Shown piece by piece: positions 49,046-60,035 of a stretch of 64,000 bases of DNA. The notes under the pieces were generated by a model. The model saw only the letters and a program-made list of their open reading frames with translations, ran no database searches and was not told the origin of the DNA. Numbering within the stretch: the first letter of the stretch is position 1; the number at the start of each line of letters is the position of its first letter. The stretch lies in assembly GCF_014898055.3 (NCBI RefSeq), contig NW_023601433.1, positions 70,415,683-70,479,682 on the forward strand, in the 5' to 3' direction. The DNA comes from Talpa occidentalis. Taxonomy: Eukaryota; Chordata; Mammalia; Eulipotyphla; Talpidae. Position numbers and translations under genes: made by a program.

Positions 49046-49214
49046 CTCAGAGCATTCTTTGTCTCCAAGACCTCTCTGCTTCATAAAGGTTATTTCTGTC
49101 CAGGGATATTAAAGTAGCATATGTTAAAATAGACATTTCATGTTTGTTATTGCTTTGGCTTGTTAACACTCAGAGCATAACTCTATATCATTTTGGATTA
49201 TAATTATTTACATG

Positions 49215-49370
49215 TTTGTTCCATGCCATAAACTATAAATTCCTCAAGGACAAGAGCTGTGTCATATTGTTACATTAATAATGTGTCATCATTAGCACTC
49301 CAATATCAAAGAGAGTTTTTTCAATTAAATATTTGCTGAATGACTGCCTGAATGAATGAATGAATGTGTG
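49215..49370 (+). mobile_element. L2 3' end with GAAT repeats
   Basis: AATTCCTCAAGGACAAGAGC then AATATTTGCTGAATGACTGC and GAATGAATGAATGAATG match the L2 3' terminus, which normally ends in such short repeats. Confidence 0.75.
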
Positions 49371-49375
49371 AGTGT

Positions 49376-50970
49376 GTATCATGTATCTCTTGTTATTGTT
49401 CACAGTTCTGATAAGTGTGGAGGGTAACTCTTTGATTCTTCTTAGCACCCTATATAGGACTCAGTAAATAATGCTCAGATTTCAGTTACATATTTTCACT
49501 GAAATTTCAGGTTTCATCGTAAGTATCTAAATTTACTGACTTTTGAATTGTTTTCTTGTAAAATGTTAAATGGTATTTGTTGATGTCAATATACTATAAA
49601 CCAAGGCCATTATTAAGAAGATCCTAGAAGAGAAGCCAAAAATTGTCGGGATAAGTAATGTCAAATAAAATGTAGTTGTCTCTATGATCTAGCTGCTTAT
49701 TTGGAACGTCTACTTTGTTCTTTTTCTTTTTTTTATTTTAACTAGAAAAACCTCTGGTGACTGACCTGGCAAAGGGTATTTTATTTCAGGTTGCACACAA
49801 CTGATACAACTTACTTTTTAAATAATTTTTATTTCATAGGGCATATTTTGTTTGTTTAATCTGAGGGAAGAAAATCACTTGAATTCTCATGAGCTCACAA
49901 TGAATATCACAGCAGCTCTTGTAAAAAGGCTACCACTACCACCGTTTGCCCAGCCCCAGTGCCACACCATCTCCACTTACTCCTCTACCCTTGCGATTCT
50001 GCAGCAATGATGGGGAGAGGATTAACTGCTGGTCTTACACGTCATCCTTCCAGTATCAGTTGCTGCTATGTGTCAAGTTAACTTAGTCATGAAAGCCCAT
50101 TTTCCGTGTCTTCTATTTAAGCTTCTTAATTAGGTTAATCCATTTTAACCTGCACCTCACTGAAACTCTCACAAAGCTCAAGGTCACTCTGGGTGTGAGC
50201 ACCCTCCAAAATCTTGCCTATCACAATGGCCGGGACCAAACCGCTGCTGGTATGCCTGAGGAAGGGGGCGGTGGGGGAAGCGGGAGTGGGGGTGAGGAAC
50301 TCCTACTTCTGGAAAGGATGTCAGACTTTGAGGGCTCAGTATTTGTTACCTGCCCTGAGGCCAACCAGAGACCTACGTGACCTAGCCTTTACATGACAGC
50401 AGAACCCATCGCCTTGCTGGCAGCAGTGACTGTCATCCGGTCATCAGACCTGGCTGCTGGGGCACAGCAGCAGGCAAGCCCGCTGCAGATGGCAGGAGCC
50501 ACTGCTGGTGTCTGAGCTACTGGTGCGGGCCCAGAGATGGCTCCAATCCAAGACCCCAATGGCTGGATGCTCTGGCTTATCAGCAGACAGGATCATTCCC
50601 AAGCAATTTGGTTTCTCAACTTGCAAAACTTCAGTGTTCGTTCACTTTCCAAGCTTCATCTGTTGGATATTTTTAAACTCTACCCATTATTTTAACTGAC
50701 ACAACCCATACCAAAAAGATAATCATGCAGACCTTTCTTATTAGAATTATAATAGAAATCACTCAATGTTCCTTTCCTAAGTTTTATTTAAAATATATGT
50801 ATGGTCATTTCAAACATGGTTCAAAACTGATAATATATACTATATATAACTATAAATATTTTAATATATAGTATAAATGCATATATATATTAAGGTAACA
50901 TTGATTTATAACACTACATATGATTCAGAAATATAGGAACCCACCTTTATAGGTGTGGTAGGTATGGCAT
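49376..50970. other. Unique DNA with a GC-rich block at 50215-50560
   Basis: The block has several CpGs and a G-rich run (GGGGGCGGTGGGGGAAGCGG) in an AT-rich setting. Open frames of about 60 codons have no known domain. AT-rich self-complementary sequence lies at 50828-50895. Confidence 0.4.
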
Positions 50971-50983
50971 CAAAACCGACTTT

Positions 50984-51281
50984 TTAAAAATTTAAACCCA
51001 TAATATTTACTTATTTATTTATTTATTTATTTTATACATTTTTTACATCATTTTTCATTCTCATGCAATTTGCAGCAAAATGGATGGAACTGGAAGGGAT
51101 CATGCTCAGCGAAATAAGCCAGAGAGAAAAAGAAAAATACCGATGGTCTCATTCATAGCAGGAATTTAGAAAACCTAAATAAAGGACACAATACAGGGTG
51201 GGGAGGAGGGAGTAGGATGAAAATAAGGGGGGTGGGAATTGTATGGGGACTATAACCATAACAAAAATGCATTTTGTGCAA
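50984..51281 (+). mobile_element. L1 3' end with an AT-rich left part
   Basis: From 51060 it is the young L1 3' end: ATGGATGGAACTGGAAGGGA, GCGAAATAAGCCAGAGAGAA, G-rich 3' UTR. The A-tail is poor. AAAACCGACTTT (50972-50983) and AAAACTGACTTT (51282-51293) may be a TSD with one mismatch. The left part includes (TTTA)n and is not explained. Confidence 0.65.
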
Positions 51282-51293
51282 AAAACTGACTTT

Positions 51294-51800
51294 CATTTAA
51301 AACAGGCATGTCATTTCAAGGCCGTTATCATAGCTTCAGTCACCCCATCAAACCTTTTCTTTAACAATAAGGTAGTACAGCTTTATCCCCAACCTCTGGC
51401 CTAGGTAAGATTGTTTCCATAATATAATAATATAATATAATATAATATAATATAATATAATATAATATAATATAATATATATAATATAATATAATATAAT
51501 ATAATATATCCACCTCAAAATTGTCATGAACTATCAGCTTTCCTACATGTCCTTGTTCTTTTTGCCAAAGATAACTCCCCTGTTCTCCTGACTTCTTCCC
51601 TCCAACTGACTCTAAATGGCCTTAAACTTCTTCCCCCTTTGTCTAGAAATTGGCTCTGGGCTTTTCTATGCTGAAACAATGTTTTCTTTTCTCTTCTTAT
51701 TGCTTCCATTTGCTATTTTTTTTTCTCCTTTCAGTGCTGCTAAATCATCTGAAAAAATTCAGGAACTGTTACTATATTCATTTCCTCATTACCCACTTAA
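51294..51800. other. Unassigned DNA around the pentamer repeat
   Basis: No gene or named mobile element seen outside the microsatellite. Confidence 0.4.
51417..51510. repeat. (TATAA)n microsatellite
   Basis: About 18 pentamer units with one slip near 51478. AT-only sequence prone to unwinding and length change. Confidence 0.93.
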
Positions 51801-51819
51801 CTTTTATAGTAACTCTTAG

Positions 51820-52590
51820 TTGGTGAATAAAATATGTACATGAAAATGCACACATCCTAAGTGTACAACTTAGTGAATTTTCACAAAGTTTGAACATAAC
51901 TGTGTAAATGTCACCCAGATCAAGAAACAGCATCACAAGTTGTCCGCAGGCTCTGCAATGCCGGTTAGATCCCCGCCGGGCCTCGGAGCAACCCCCTTGG
52001 CCCAGCAGACCCTTTCTCGCTCGCTGCTCCCCTCAATAGTGTATTTCATCAGTCTTCCTGTTCTGTTCCCTGCTCTGTCTCTGGTGAATCCGCTCACCCT
52101 CCCGCGCATATGGCCTCTTGTATTAAAAAAAGAAAAAGGAAAAGAAACAGCATCACAACCACCCCCAGAAACCTCCTGCATGTCCTTTCAAGGAACTTCC
52201 TCAACCCAAAGGGAACCACCTTCCTCAATTGTTGCTGTCAATAGGTATTGCCTGATTTTGAACTTTATAAAGTAGAATCATAAAATTATACATTCTTTCG
52301 TGTTTGCCTTTTTGCTCAACATTGTGCTTGAAAAGATTCATTGTATTTCTGTGTGTAGCAGTAGTGCATTTTTTTCTTGATCAGATATCAAGACATAACT
52401 ATTATTTCATTAAACTTTCCAAAGTATTTTAATTGATTAAGTAGACTGAGTTTAACTTGCCTTTTATCTGAGTGAATTATTCTTTTGTATTTATCTCAAG
52501 TTGCTGTATAGTATTCTCATCCTTCCTGCATCTAATAGTTAATCTTTTTATTATTAATAGCTTTGCATTTTCATCAATGACTGTAGAATC
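51820..52590 (-). mobile_element. Ancient L1 (L1M class) 3' region, split by a SINE
   Basis: AAGTGTACAACTTAGTGAAT, GTAAATGTCACCCAGATCAA, TGATTTTGAACTTTATAAAG and GTTTGCCTTTTTGCTCAAC match the antisense of old L1M 3' ends. The SINE at 51939-52141 lies in it, which orders the two insertions. Confidence 0.75.
51939..52141 (+). mobile_element. tRNA-derived SINE, 5'-truncated
   Basis: Starts at GTTGTCCGCAGGCTCTGCAA, so the A-box half of the tRNA region is missing; the B box is damaged (GGTTAGATCCCC). A 17-bp perfect TSD AAGAAACAGCATCACAA at 51922-51938 and 52142-52158 shows that it inserted truncated. The tail is short: TTGTATTAAAAAAAGAAAAA. Confidence 0.93.
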
Positions 52591-52679
52591 CATGTTTTTA
52601 GAAATTTACTGCAGTTTTACTTGTGGTCTAATTTAGTCTTTTTAAAAAATGTACTGTATGTCTGAAAATAGTTCTTTCA

Positions 52680-53460
52680 TATTGGCTCAAAATTCTACTT
52701 AAATCTAAAAGATCAAGCTTGGTAATTGTGCTATTCAAATTCTCTACATCCTTATTTAATGTTTTCTCTTCTTGATCTGTCATTTCATGAGACTTATTGA
52801 ATTTCCCACCATAGTTGCGAATATATCAAGCTTTTACTTCTATTATTTTTTACTTTTTTATATTAATAATGTATTGCTCACTACATATTCATAGTGAATA
52901 TATTCCTGATTAGTTTCCCTTCCATTAAAGTAATCAATTTTGAACCATGTGATACATCTTACAATGAATTCTATCTCATTTGGTGGTGTTATTGCTACTC
53001 TTTTTTTTTTTTTTGCTAATGTTTATCTGATATATTTTCTTCAACCCTTCATTTTATACCTGTTTTGGTCATAATTTCATGTATGTTTTTTTTGCAAAAA
53101 AAAATTAACTAAATTAGGATCATATATCTAAACCTCTATATCTCTCCCCCACCCCTCACCCCCCAGCCACATTTTAATTTATTAGGAAAAGGAGAAAGAA
53201 AAAGAGAGGCACCTGTATTGTCGCAGGTGGGCAGAAGAGCTCCCTAACCTCTATGTCTCTTACTGAAAAAGCTGAACCAATTAATTATGTTGCTAGTGAT
53301 ATACTTGAACTTATGTTATGTTATTGTAGGTTTTCCTTTGCTATACTTTCTGGTTGTTTCTTTCACTCCCTTTGGTTTCCTTGTGTCTTTTGTTAGATTA
53401 ATATGTCATTCCATTTTTCTTCTTTCCTTGGTAGCATGTTCGTACTAAATCTTTTCATTT
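52680..53460 (-). mobile_element. Ancient L1 ORF2/ORF1 region
   Basis: GATCAAGCTTGGTAATTGTG, CTACATCCTTATTTAATG and TTGAATTTCCCACCATAGTT match the antisense of old L1 ORF2. Heavily eroded; the limits are soft. Confidence 0.55.
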
Positions 53461-53471
53461 CTAACATACAT

Positions 53472-53752
53472 TTTTAAAAGTTTTTTTTTTTTATGCATAC
53501 AAGAACTGGAATACAGGCCAGAGGCAGAAAGGACATGCAGAATCCTCTGGTGAGAGGATTCACCAGAGACAGAGTAGGGAACAGAACAGGCAGATTGGCT
53601 GAAATACACTGCTGAGGGGAGCAGCGGGTGAGTCAGGAGAGGTCTGCGGCACCATGTGGGTATCTTCCTGGCGGGGGATCAAACTCATGCTGCAGTGGCT
53701 GCTGTTAGCTTCATGGGTTGTATCTTAACCCTTGTGCCACCAGGGAGGCCCA
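53472..53752 (-). mobile_element. tRNA-derived SINE, older subtype, with a small insertion
   Basis: Minus-strand copy; AACATACAT flanks it at 53463-53471 and 53753-53761. Near 53535 about 20 extra bases (GACATGCAGAATCCTCTGG) break the body, including a short repeat of the neighbouring CCTCTGG. The A-tail is a T-run at the left. Confidence 0.88.
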
Positions 53753-54279
53753 AACATACATATTTTTTTTAACTTACATTTAATTTTCTAAATTTAAGGT
53801 GTTTGTATCATCTTTATATAGAAGAACATTTGCATACTTTTCTCTCCCTCCCCATAGCTTCCAAATGTAGCCTGTTTTTGACAATGAAAGTGCCTGTCAC
53901 TCTGAGGTGTCATTGTCTTCCTGAGGTCCTGCCTCAGCTCTGATGCTCTTACTTGAGGCAAAATGATTCTGCTCTCCATGGATTTGCAGGAGGAGGGAAG
54001 ATTCATTTGTCTTTCAGCTCAAAATAATAACCACCTGGACACGATGCAAATGTCCCCTACCTGCGGATTCTTACCCCTAAAGTGGGAACCTTCTGGACCT
54101 GCGCTACCTGGACAACATCCTTTTTCCCACTTATATTTCTTCATAGGCCTGATCCTGACTAATTTATTTCCAAGATTCTTTGCTATTTCTGATGCACTGT
54201 TTACTCTTTTTGTTTTCCTAGACTGTTTGTGGATATTTTTCTTTTTAATATGATGTTTTCCTGGGGTAATTGCTGGGAC

Positions 54280-54715
54280 TGAAGGAAAGCGTATGTGCTC
54301 AGCTTGCCATTTTGACCCAATCTCATTTCACCCTAATTGTGTTCCCTTTCAACCCCTGTGCGCCAGTCACATTCCTACAATGAACCTTATGGGTGCATGT
54401 CCTTTGCTCTCATCTCTCCTGCTCTTACATCTTCTGGTGAGATTCTGGTTAAGGACTTTCTGTTCTTTGAAAGCTTCCCTGATGCCCCATGTTCAAATGT
54501 TAATAGCCTTTTCCAGTAAATCTTCATGATCCTTAATTTGAATTTCTTTTATGTCTGAGCTATAATATAAAGCAGAATTTATTATCTGTAAATATCCTCC
54601 TCCTCATGGCCAGGCGAGTGTCTTCCTTATCTTGGTATTTCCATTGTATGAAACAATGCCTTCCTCATAGTAGGGACAAATATCTATAACTGAAGTTGAA
54701 TGGATTTGAATTGGT
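54280..54715 (+). mobile_element. L2 3' region
   Basis: AAAGCTTCCCTGATGCCCCA, then CTCATGGCCAGGCGAGTGTC and CTCATAGTAGGGACAAATA follow L2 consensus order. Diverged. Confidence 0.6.
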
Positions 54716-55822
54716 GGCTATTTCCCCTACATAAGAGAAGCCATCTTTATACTATACCTGGGATGACAGTTTTTTGATGACTTTTTTAACAATTGTATTA
54801 TGTTGTATTTCTTAGAACATCAAATGATAATTGTTGAGAAGCACAATAAAATAAATGATGCCTGTGAATAGCTTTTGTCCTTAAAATTGAATTGGTGTCT
54901 TTCTTACAAACCCTATATTAAGAATCCCAAGAGAATATTAAAAATATTTCTGATTTTCTCATCTCTTAAAGACCTAAGCTAATATGGTATTTTCTTGAAC
55001 AATGTTATCTAGCCAGCACATACACTCTCAATCTGTTGCAGAGTTTGCCACCATGACATGTATTATTATTTATCACAACATTATGCTACTCAACATCATC
55101 AGAGGTCTTTCGATCAAAATGTGTCTCCATGGTAACACAAGCCAGATTTGGCCATTTGGTCTCTGTTTGGAACACAAAGGTCACTTGAGTGTTGATGACA
55201 TTTGGGTTATGGAGTATGTTTCCAAAACTACAAATTCTGCAAGATTTTGACATTTGGATACACTCTTTACTGGCTGCTTTTTCCCTTGGTTTCAATTAGT
55301 AATCACATTTGTTTATTGGAAATGAAAACAGCCAGTGTAACCAATTTTAATGATTTACATTTCTTTCTTCACTACATTTCTTTCCAGAAAATAATATTTT
55401 GTGCTGAAAGAGTATTATATAAGAAAACCATTTAAAATGTAAATCACTGAGATTGCTAAAAATATCAAATTAACAAACTGAACATTTAATTATTATTTTG
55501 TAATGTCCTGTTTTAACATCAAATATAATTTTAAATTTTTATTGAGATGAAGTAACAGAATAATTCAATTTGGGAACATACATTGGTACCTTTTTTATAT
55601 CTCAATAGTATCTGATTTGTGGATGGAAAGGAGAAATATGTTTTTATTGAAATACAATCATATTCATCTAAACTGGAGATTATCTTAAAACAAAACTTAA
55701 GTCTTTAACAAAATATTTAAAAGTCTGGAGACTTGCAAAGGACAATTTGGATATAATAAAGACCACAGTAGTGGTTTCTGGATAATAAGGCTCAACATCA
55801 GAGGAGAAATCCTTTCCAAATA
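54716..55822. other. Unique AT-rich DNA with an L1-like scrap
   Basis: TTTTTATTGAGATGAAGTAA near 55536 is like an L1M antisense 3' start. No gene. Confidence 0.4.
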
Positions 55823-56060
55823 GAAGAACTTGGGTACAGGCCAAAGGTGCCGAGGGTGAGAGGATTTACCGGGCACAGAGTGGGGAGCAGAACAGGCAGA
55901 CTGACTGAAATATACTGCTGAGGGGAGCAGCGGGCAAGACAGGAGAGGCCTGCTGTGCTTTGTGGGTTACCTCCCTGGCTGGGGACTGAACTTGTGCTGC
56001 AGTGGCTGTGGCTAGCTTCACAGTGCTGAGACTTAACCCCTTGCACCACCAGGGAAGCCC
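55823..56060 (-). mobile_element. tRNA-derived SINE lacking its tail
   Basis: Minus-strand head GGGCTTCCCTGGTGGTGCAA and body are present but the TGCATAAATAAATAAATC tail is absent. It starts at AAGAACTTGGGTACAGGCC. No TSD found, so a deletion or another mechanism removed the 3' end. Confidence 0.8.
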
Positions 56061-56159
56061 TGATTTATCATTTTAAAGTTGTACAAGTCTGACACATTTC
56101 ATGTTACATGTACTATTGCATATTTTTCAACATTAAAGAAAGCTTAGATTATGATTTTT

Positions 56160-56738
56160 TAAGAGATTTATTTATTGTTTTATAGATTTTTTTAAAGATT
56201 TATTTATTTATTTATATAAGCACTGGGTACAGTCAGAAGCACAGGAGGGTGAGAGAATTCACCAGAGCCAGAGCGGGGAGCAGAGCAGGCAGAAGGACCG
56301 AAGTACACTGCTGAGGGGAGCAGCGGGCGGCAGGAGAGGTCTGCGCGCCATGTGGGACCCTCCTCCGGTGGCCGGGGAGCAGCCGGGGATCAAACCGGAG
56401 CTACAGAGGTTGGGGGCAGCTTCGCAACCCAGCGCTCAACCGCTGCGCCACCCAGGTGGCCCTAAAGAGATTTATTTTTATTTATTTATACAAGCACTGG
56501 GTACAGTCAGAAGAGTGGGAGGGTGAGAGAATTCACCAGAGGCAGAGCGGGGAGCAGAGCAGGCAGAAGGACTGAAGTACACTGCTGAGGGGAGCAGCGG
56601 GCGGCAGGAGAGGTCTGCACGCCATGTGGGACTCTCCCTCCGGTGGCCAGGGAGCAGCCGGGGATCAAACCGGCGCTGCAGAGGCTGCGGGCAGCTTCGC
56701 AACCCAGTGCTCAACCGCTGCGCTACCGGGGAGGCCCC
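56160..56738 (-). mobile_element. tRNA-derived SINE A, split by SINE B in its tail
   Basis: A 15-bp perfect TSD TAGATTATGATTTTT at 56145-56159 and 56739-56753 brackets both elements. SINE A proper is 56465-56738 plus a tail remnant at 56160-56173. Young subtype: CpG-rich body, AGTGCTTGTATAAATAAATA-type end. Confidence 0.9.
56174..56464 (-). mobile_element. tRNA-derived SINE B, nested in SINE A
   Basis: Flanked by AAGAGATTTATTT (56161-56173 and 56465-56477), target bases that belong to the tail of SINE A. Same orientation and the same young subtype. It therefore inserted after SINE A. Confidence 0.9.
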
Positions 56739-56875
56739 TAGATTATGATTTTTGAGTATAGGTAATTTTATAACAGGCTCAAAGATGGATGCCACTTGAC
56801 TACTATTCACAAATCCTGTCTTAAGAATATAGCATTCCAGATAAACTGCAGTAACTTTTATAAAGCTGTATATAT

Positions 56876-56938
56876 TAATATTGTAATCTATATAGTTAAT
56901 ATTGTAATCTATATAGTTAATACTGTAATCTATATAGG
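56876..56938. repeat. 21-bp tandem repeat, three units
   Basis: TAATATTGTAATCTATATAG then T recurs at 56876, 56897 and 56918; the third unit has two changes. Confidence 0.95.
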
Positions 56939-57985
56939 GTAAATTAGAATTCAGTGGAATTTTTGTTGTTGTGTTTTTATCTTTATGTTTGGTTTTGTTT
57001 ACTCATCAAAGCACTTTTAAGCAGCTCTCCAGTTATACATAACTCAAGAAATTAAAGATGATAACTCTCATGGAGAAGAAATAACTCCCTGCATAGATGA
57101 TGAGATGGGCAATGAAAGACTAATCCACACAACATCTCTCCTCTATCTCTTTTATCTTGGGATCATAGCAAGAAACTCCATTGTGTGAATGTAGATTAGA
57201 AGGTGCTTTATAGACATGGCTTCTTGGATTTGCCAAACATAAAAAGTTCTAGAAGGGAAGTCAGGCAAACAGAAAAGAAGCACAGACAATTTCAAGTGGT
57301 AGTAGAGAGAATCAAGCAAGCAGGGAGAATCAGCATTGAGGAAAATTTATCAGAGCAGAGGCAGGAACCCAACATAGTATCTAGAATCTGATGGTAGCCT
57401 CTTGGAACAATACTAGATAGAGAAAGGAAGGCTTTAATTCTACAAGGACAATGTATGAGGAGAGGAGCCATGTATAAAACTACAATCTGAGTTGAACTGG
57501 CCACAAATAGAACCATTCAGAGTCTCAATACCAGGTAAAAACTCTCCAATTCATTTGGATTCATGTATAGGTCAATCTTTCAAGTATTATATAAAACCTA
57601 GTCCAGTGGAAGAGTCCAGAGGCAGAGCCATGGGGAGAATAAAAGTCATGGGGGAGGAATACAGGCAGGACCTGAAACCACCAGCCTCCCTGTTAGTATT
57701 GAAATGATCATCTTTAGAATCTCTTGAGAGATGTTTCAGAATATCTGTTGAGATAAGAAATATTAGAGAGATAACATTGTAAGTCCTAGGAGAACAACCA
57801 TTAGCATATATTAATTTATCAGATTAGCTCTTAGTTTCACACTGAGTGTAAGATTCTGAGGGAGTGAAATTCAGGTGTTAGATTTAAGGGATATTTGAAG
57901 GAAATAGAGTCCAGAGCAAGTACTCTTATACTCATTGTAAAGTATTGGGAGAAATTTGTCTTTGATGTTCCTCATTTTGGATTTC
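56939..57985. other. Unique non-coding DNA
   Basis: Short frames only; no repeat assigned. Confidence 0.5.
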
Positions 57986-57989
57986 CCTC

Positions 57990-58185
57990 TAGGCTACATG
58001 CATTGGGAATTCTTTATGTGAGACATTTTCAAAGCCCTTTCAATATATTATTCCATTTACTCCTTCACCCTATGAGTATGTTTTATTATTTTTTATCTTA
58101 GAAATAGTGAGGTTCAAAAAAAAAAAAAACCCAAGCTTATATCATTAGTAAATTGTAGAACTGGAATTCAAGTGCATCTATGTCT
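57990..58185 (-). mobile_element. MIR fragment
   Basis: TTCCATTTACTCCTTCACCC, TCTTAGAAATAGTGAGGTTC, an A-run, and ATTGTAGAACTGGAATTCAA match reverse MIR core and flank. The A-run at 58118-58130 interrupts it. Confidence 0.6.
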
Positions 58186-58329
58186 AATGACTCAAATAAT
58201 TCTCCCAGGTGAGTTTTTCAAAAGTGTGAGTGAGAAACATTGATAGTTTCATTAGGGAGGTGCCATTGGGAATGATGAGATGGGAATGGGGCCAAAAAGT
58301 AAATATCCTGCAGCAGATCAATAGTCATT

Positions 58330-59170
58330 GTTTGTTGCAGGGCACATTATAGATGGTGCTAGGTACTCGGGAGACTGACAGGAGAAATCAGACATGAGTG
58401 AGGTATCATGGGGCTTTTAACCTGGCAGGGAAAAGACATTCAACCAATAGTGATAAATAATTGTAAGTAAGTATAAAGTTAACAAAGAGCTGAAAATAAA
58501 GGTAGTTGGTGGTGTTTGCAATAAATAGAACTGACACCTGTGTGTTGATAACTGTCATAGTTAAGCAAAAGGAGGGGATGAAAATGATACTAACGGTAGG
58601 AATAGACATTGGAAAGTCAGTAAGAGGAGCTATTGGGGGAGTGGGCAGTGAGGCCTCCCTGGTGGTGCAGAGGTTAAACACAACACTATCAAGCTATTGC
58701 CAGCCACTGTAGCACGATTGAGTTCGATCCCCAGCCAGCCAGGGAGCTAACACACATGGTGCAGCAGACCTCTCCTGCCTTGCCCACTGCTCTCCTCAGC
58801 AGTGTATTTCAGTAAAGCTGCCTATTCTGCTCCCCACTCTGTCTCTGGTGAATTCTCTCATTGCCCCCCCACACCTCTGGCCTACATCCCAGTTCTTATA
58901 TGCATAAATAAATAAATCTTTTTTTTTTTTAAAAAAAAAGAGCAATAGGGGGGATAATGTGCTGGGATCGGTTTATGTTGAATTTGGGGTTTGAGACATC
59001 CAGGAATTGTCACTAAACAACTGAAGCCAAGTCAGAAGCAAGTGAAGGAGACTGTCAGGAGTCACAGAGAAACATTGCATACATAGACATAAGGAAGGAA
59101 GGGCTCAGGGACCTCCAAGGCACAATCTTCAAGTGTGTCCTTGTCAACAGCTGCCCCTGTGGTAGTGAAG
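58330..59170 (+). mobile_element. L2 region, split by a SINE
   Basis: GATGGTGCTAGGTACTCGGG, CAACCAATAGTGATAAATAA, and after the SINE TTGGGGTTTGAGACATCCAG match the L2 text. Approximate limits. Confidence 0.55.
58651..58945 (+). mobile_element. tRNA-derived SINE, older subtype, inserted in L2
   Basis: Head GGCCTCCCTGGTGGTGCAGA and tail TATGCATAAATAAATAAATC, then a 13-base T-run and an A-run. The long T-run at the TCTTT terminator is unusual. No exact TSD was found. Confidence 0.87.
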
Positions 59171-59331
59171 GGGAGGGAAGAAGGATAGGAGGCCAGAAAA
59201 GTTGGTAGCAATAAGTATCTGAAACTTTTAAAAGATCCCTTCAAAAAGTTGCAGATCATCCTTTCAAATACTAATAATAGCTAACACCACTTCATGCTTC
59301 TGTGTCTGGCTGCTATCTAGTTCAGTCTTTT

Positions 59332-59595
59332 TTTTTTTAAGATTTATTTATTTATGCATACAAAAACTGGGGTGTAAGCCAGAGGTGCAGGGGTGAGAGG
59401 ATTCACCAGAGACAGAGCGGGGAACAGAACAGGCAGATCTACTGAAATACACTGCTAAGGGGAGCAGCGGGTAAGTCAGGAGAGGTCTGCTGCGCCATGT
59501 GGGTAGCTCCCTGGCCGGGGATAGAACTCTTGCTGTAGTGGCTGGCAGTAGCTAGATTGTGCTGTCTTTACTCCCTGTGCCACCAGGGAGGCCCT
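59332..59595 (-). mobile_element. tRNA-derived SINE, older subtype, first of a tandem pair
   Basis: Minus-strand copy with TATGCATAAATAAATAAATC. CTAGTTCAGTCTTTT flanks it at 59317-59331 and 59596-59610. Confidence 0.93.
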
Positions 59596-59610
59596 CTAGT
59601 TCAGTCTTTT

Positions 59611-59879
59611 TTTTTTTTTTTTTTTTAAGATTTATTTTATTTATACAAGCACTGGATACAGTCAGAAGCACGGAGGGTGAGAGAATTCACCGGAGCCAGA
59701 GCAGGGAGCAGAACAGGCAGAAGGACCGAAGTACACTGCTGAGGGGAGCAGCGGGTGGCAGGAGAGGTCTGCGTGCCATGTGGGACCTTCACCTGGTGGC
59801 CGGGAATCGAACCAGTGCTGCAGAGGCTGCTGGCAGCTTTGCAACCCAGTGCTCAACTGCTGCTCCACCAGGGGAGGCC
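59611..59879 (-). mobile_element. tRNA-derived SINE, younger subtype, second of a tandem pair
   Basis: Minus-strand copy with the TGCTTGTATAAATAAAATAA end type. CTAGTTCAGTCTTTT flanks it at 59596-59610 and again at 59880-59894, sharing its left copy with the neighbouring SINE. The two elements are of different subtypes, so the second is not a simple duplication of the first. Confidence 0.93.
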
Positions 59880-59904
59880 CTAGTTCAGTCTTTTAACAAC
59901 ACTT

Positions 59905-60035
59905 TAAGAGTACACTATTTTTATTATTTCCAACACAATCACCAAGAAATTAAGGCCCAGGAAGCATAAGTGACCTTCCCAAGTCCTGTCATTAGTAAGA
60001 CGGAATCCAGGATTCAAACTCATGCCAGGCTTTAA
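59905..60035 (-). mobile_element. MIR fragment
   Basis: AAGAAATTAAGGCCCAGGAA, GTGACCTTCCCAAGTCCTGT and ATCCAGGATTCAAACTCATG match reverse MIR core. Confidence 0.8.

Noticed and set aside
59317..59894. CRISPR-like pattern (three identical 15-bp words with spacers)
   Set aside because: The spacers are 264-269-bp SINEs and the repeats are TSDs. This is mammalian DNA.
59559..59969. 136-codon + strand frame
   Set aside because: It reads through an antisense SINE and its TSDs; not a gene.
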